This document shows, piece after piece, positions 5,981-6,800 of a DNA stretch of 6,800 nucleotides. The stretch is from Chloroflexota bacterium (GTDB taxonomy: Bacteria > Chloroflexota > Anaerolineae > Anaerolineales > UBA4823): the NCBI GenBank assembly GCA_030613705.1, contig JAUWLJ010000110.1:1-6800 (forward strand), in the 5' to 3' direction. The stretch's first letter is position 1. Each line of letters starts with the position of its first letter. The position numbers and the translations under genes were made by a program. Below the pieces are notes generated by a model, which was not told the origin of the DNA, did not search any database, and was given only the letters and a program-made list of their open reading frames with translations.

Positions 5981-6800
5981 ATGCAGACAGATTTACGAGG
6001 CCGAGATTTGATCGGTGATCTGGATTTCAGCAAAGAAGAAGTCGAAACTGTTTTAGAGGTAGCTTTCGACCTTAAACGCAAACGCGCCCTGGGTGAATCA
6101 CACGCTTATCTGCGCGATAAGGTCCTGGCTATGCTGTTCTTTTTCTCAAGCACTCGCACTAGAGGTTCGTTCGAAGCCGGGATGGCTCAGCTGGGCGGTC
6201 ATGCCGCCTTCATCGAATCAAAGACCACCCAGATTTCTCATGGAGATACCGAGAAGGAAATTGGCGAAATCTTCGGGCGTTATTTTGATGGGATTGCCAT
6301 CCGCCATGTTGATTGGGGTATCGGGAACAAGTACCTGAACCTGGTTGCCGAAGCTTCCCGAGAGCCTGTGTTGAACATGCAATGTGAGATTTACCATCCA
6401 TTTCAAATCCTTGCCGATTTGATGACTATTGTGGAAAAGAAAGGCCGGGATCTGCGGCGGAAGAAGATGGTCGTCTCTTGGGCCTATGCCGCCTCTTACC
6501 AGAAGCCGATGTCTGTCCCCCAGAGCCTGGTCCTGCAAATACCGCGTTTTGGTTTAGATGTAGTCCTGGCACATCCACCCGAGTTTGAGCTCATGCCGGA
6601 AATCATGGATCAGGCGCGTGAGCAAGCCCGCAAGTTCGGAGGCGGGTTTGAGGTGGTCGATGATATGGAATTAGCTTTCAAAGATGCGGATATCGTCTAC
6701 GCCAAATCTTGGGGGGCGATGGTCCATTCAGCGGATGCAGATGAAGGCGCCCGGCTCATCCAAAAATATAAGCACAGGATTACCGATGCGCGCAAGATGG
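5981..6800 (+). CDS. ygeW: YgeW-like carbamoyltransferase, C-terminus cut by window end
   Basis: The reading frame is open from ATG 5981 to the right edge (273 complete codons); roughly the last fifth to third is missing given usual YgeW/SOTCase lengths of about 330-400. The carbamoyl-phosphate motif SSTRTR (56-61), Arg108 in IAIRH and HPFQ (139-142) are present; HPFQ replaces the commoner HPTQ. The loop SWAYAASYQKPMSVPQ (166-181), then RFGLDVVLAHP (189-199) and AFKDADIVYAKSW (232-244), agree closely from memory with E. coli YgeW (MTWAYSPSYGKPLSVPQ, RFGMDVTLAHP, AFKDADIVYPKSW) and set it apart from ArgF and PyrB. In bacteria with the yge cluster the enzyme is placed in anaerobic purine/urate breakdown, releasing carbamoyl phosphate from a ureido intermediate. 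A strong AGAGGAG site (5968-5974) overlaps the stop of the preceding gene, indicating translational coupling. The symbol marks similarity, not proven function. Confidence 0.82.
   Translation, partial: MQTDLRGRDLIGDLDFSKEEVETVLEVAFDLKRKRALGESHAYLRDKVLAMLFFFSSTRTRGSFEAGMAQLGGHAAFIESKTTQISHGDTEKEIGEIFGRYFDGIAIRHVDWGIGNKYLNLVAEASREPVLNMQCEIYHPFQILADLMTIVEKKGRDLRRKKMVVSWAYAASYQKPMSVPQSLVLQIPRFGLDVVLAHPPEFELMPEIMDQAREQARKFGGGFEVVDDMELAFKDADIVYAKSWGAMVHSADADEGARLIQKYKHRITDARKM

Noticed and set aside
5981..6800. Ornithine carbamoyltransferase argF
   Set aside because: The 166-181 loop (SWAYAASYQKPMSVPQ) and the later KSW segment match YgeW-type proteins rather than ArgF, and no arginine genes are adjacent.

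Overview
The window looks like a chromosomal segment from an anaerobic or facultatively anaerobic bacterium. Protein style (an Ade-type adenine deaminase, an 8-oxoguanine deaminase, a YgeW-like carbamoyltransferase, a secreted protein with an N-terminal signal anchor) and a roughly half-GC composition would fit a Chloroflexota/Anaerolineae-like genome. That taxonomic guess is inference and weak. Three copies of the octamer GCGATCGC (HIP1-like, best known from cyanobacteria) also occur.

Layout. Positions 1-442 hold the 5' part of a leftward gene for a secreted or membrane-anchored protein that runs off the left edge. Positions 443-930 form a long, AT-rich divergent intergenic region with several dyads, a 27-bp repeat present twice exactly 80 bp apart, a nested hairpin between the two copies, and a good promoter bracketed by two copies of an 11-bp palindrome, TTGTC(A/T)GACAA. 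From 931 to the right edge five genes lie on the plus strand with gaps of 41, 25, 92 and 11 bp: 8-oxoguanine deaminase, adenine deaminase, a GntR/HutC-type (UTRA) regulator, an aspartate-carbamoyltransferase-like protein, and a YgeW-like carbamoyltransferase cut by the window end.

How the genes may work together. The two deaminases would convert 8-oxoguanine to urate and adenine to hypoxanthine, feeding oxidised purines into ring-opening catabolism. Carbamoyltransferases of the YgeW type belong, in enterobacteria and many anaerobes, to clusters for anaerobic purine/urate breakdown. There they are thought to run in the phosphorolytic direction, releasing carbamoyl phosphate from a ureido intermediate for ATP formation by carbamate kinase. 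The first transferase keeps the carbamoyl-phosphate site but lacks the residues that ATCase uses to hold aspartate, so it is probably not biosynthetic PyrB. The GntR regulator lies inside the operon and the paired palindromes at the promoter are its most obvious candidate operators. I read the window as the front half of a purine-catabolic operon under GntR control, with two tandem divergent carbamoyltransferases as its most unusual part. The rest of the pathway (ring opening, carbamate kinase, ammonia lyase, xanthine dehydrogenase) would have to lie to the right and is not visible.
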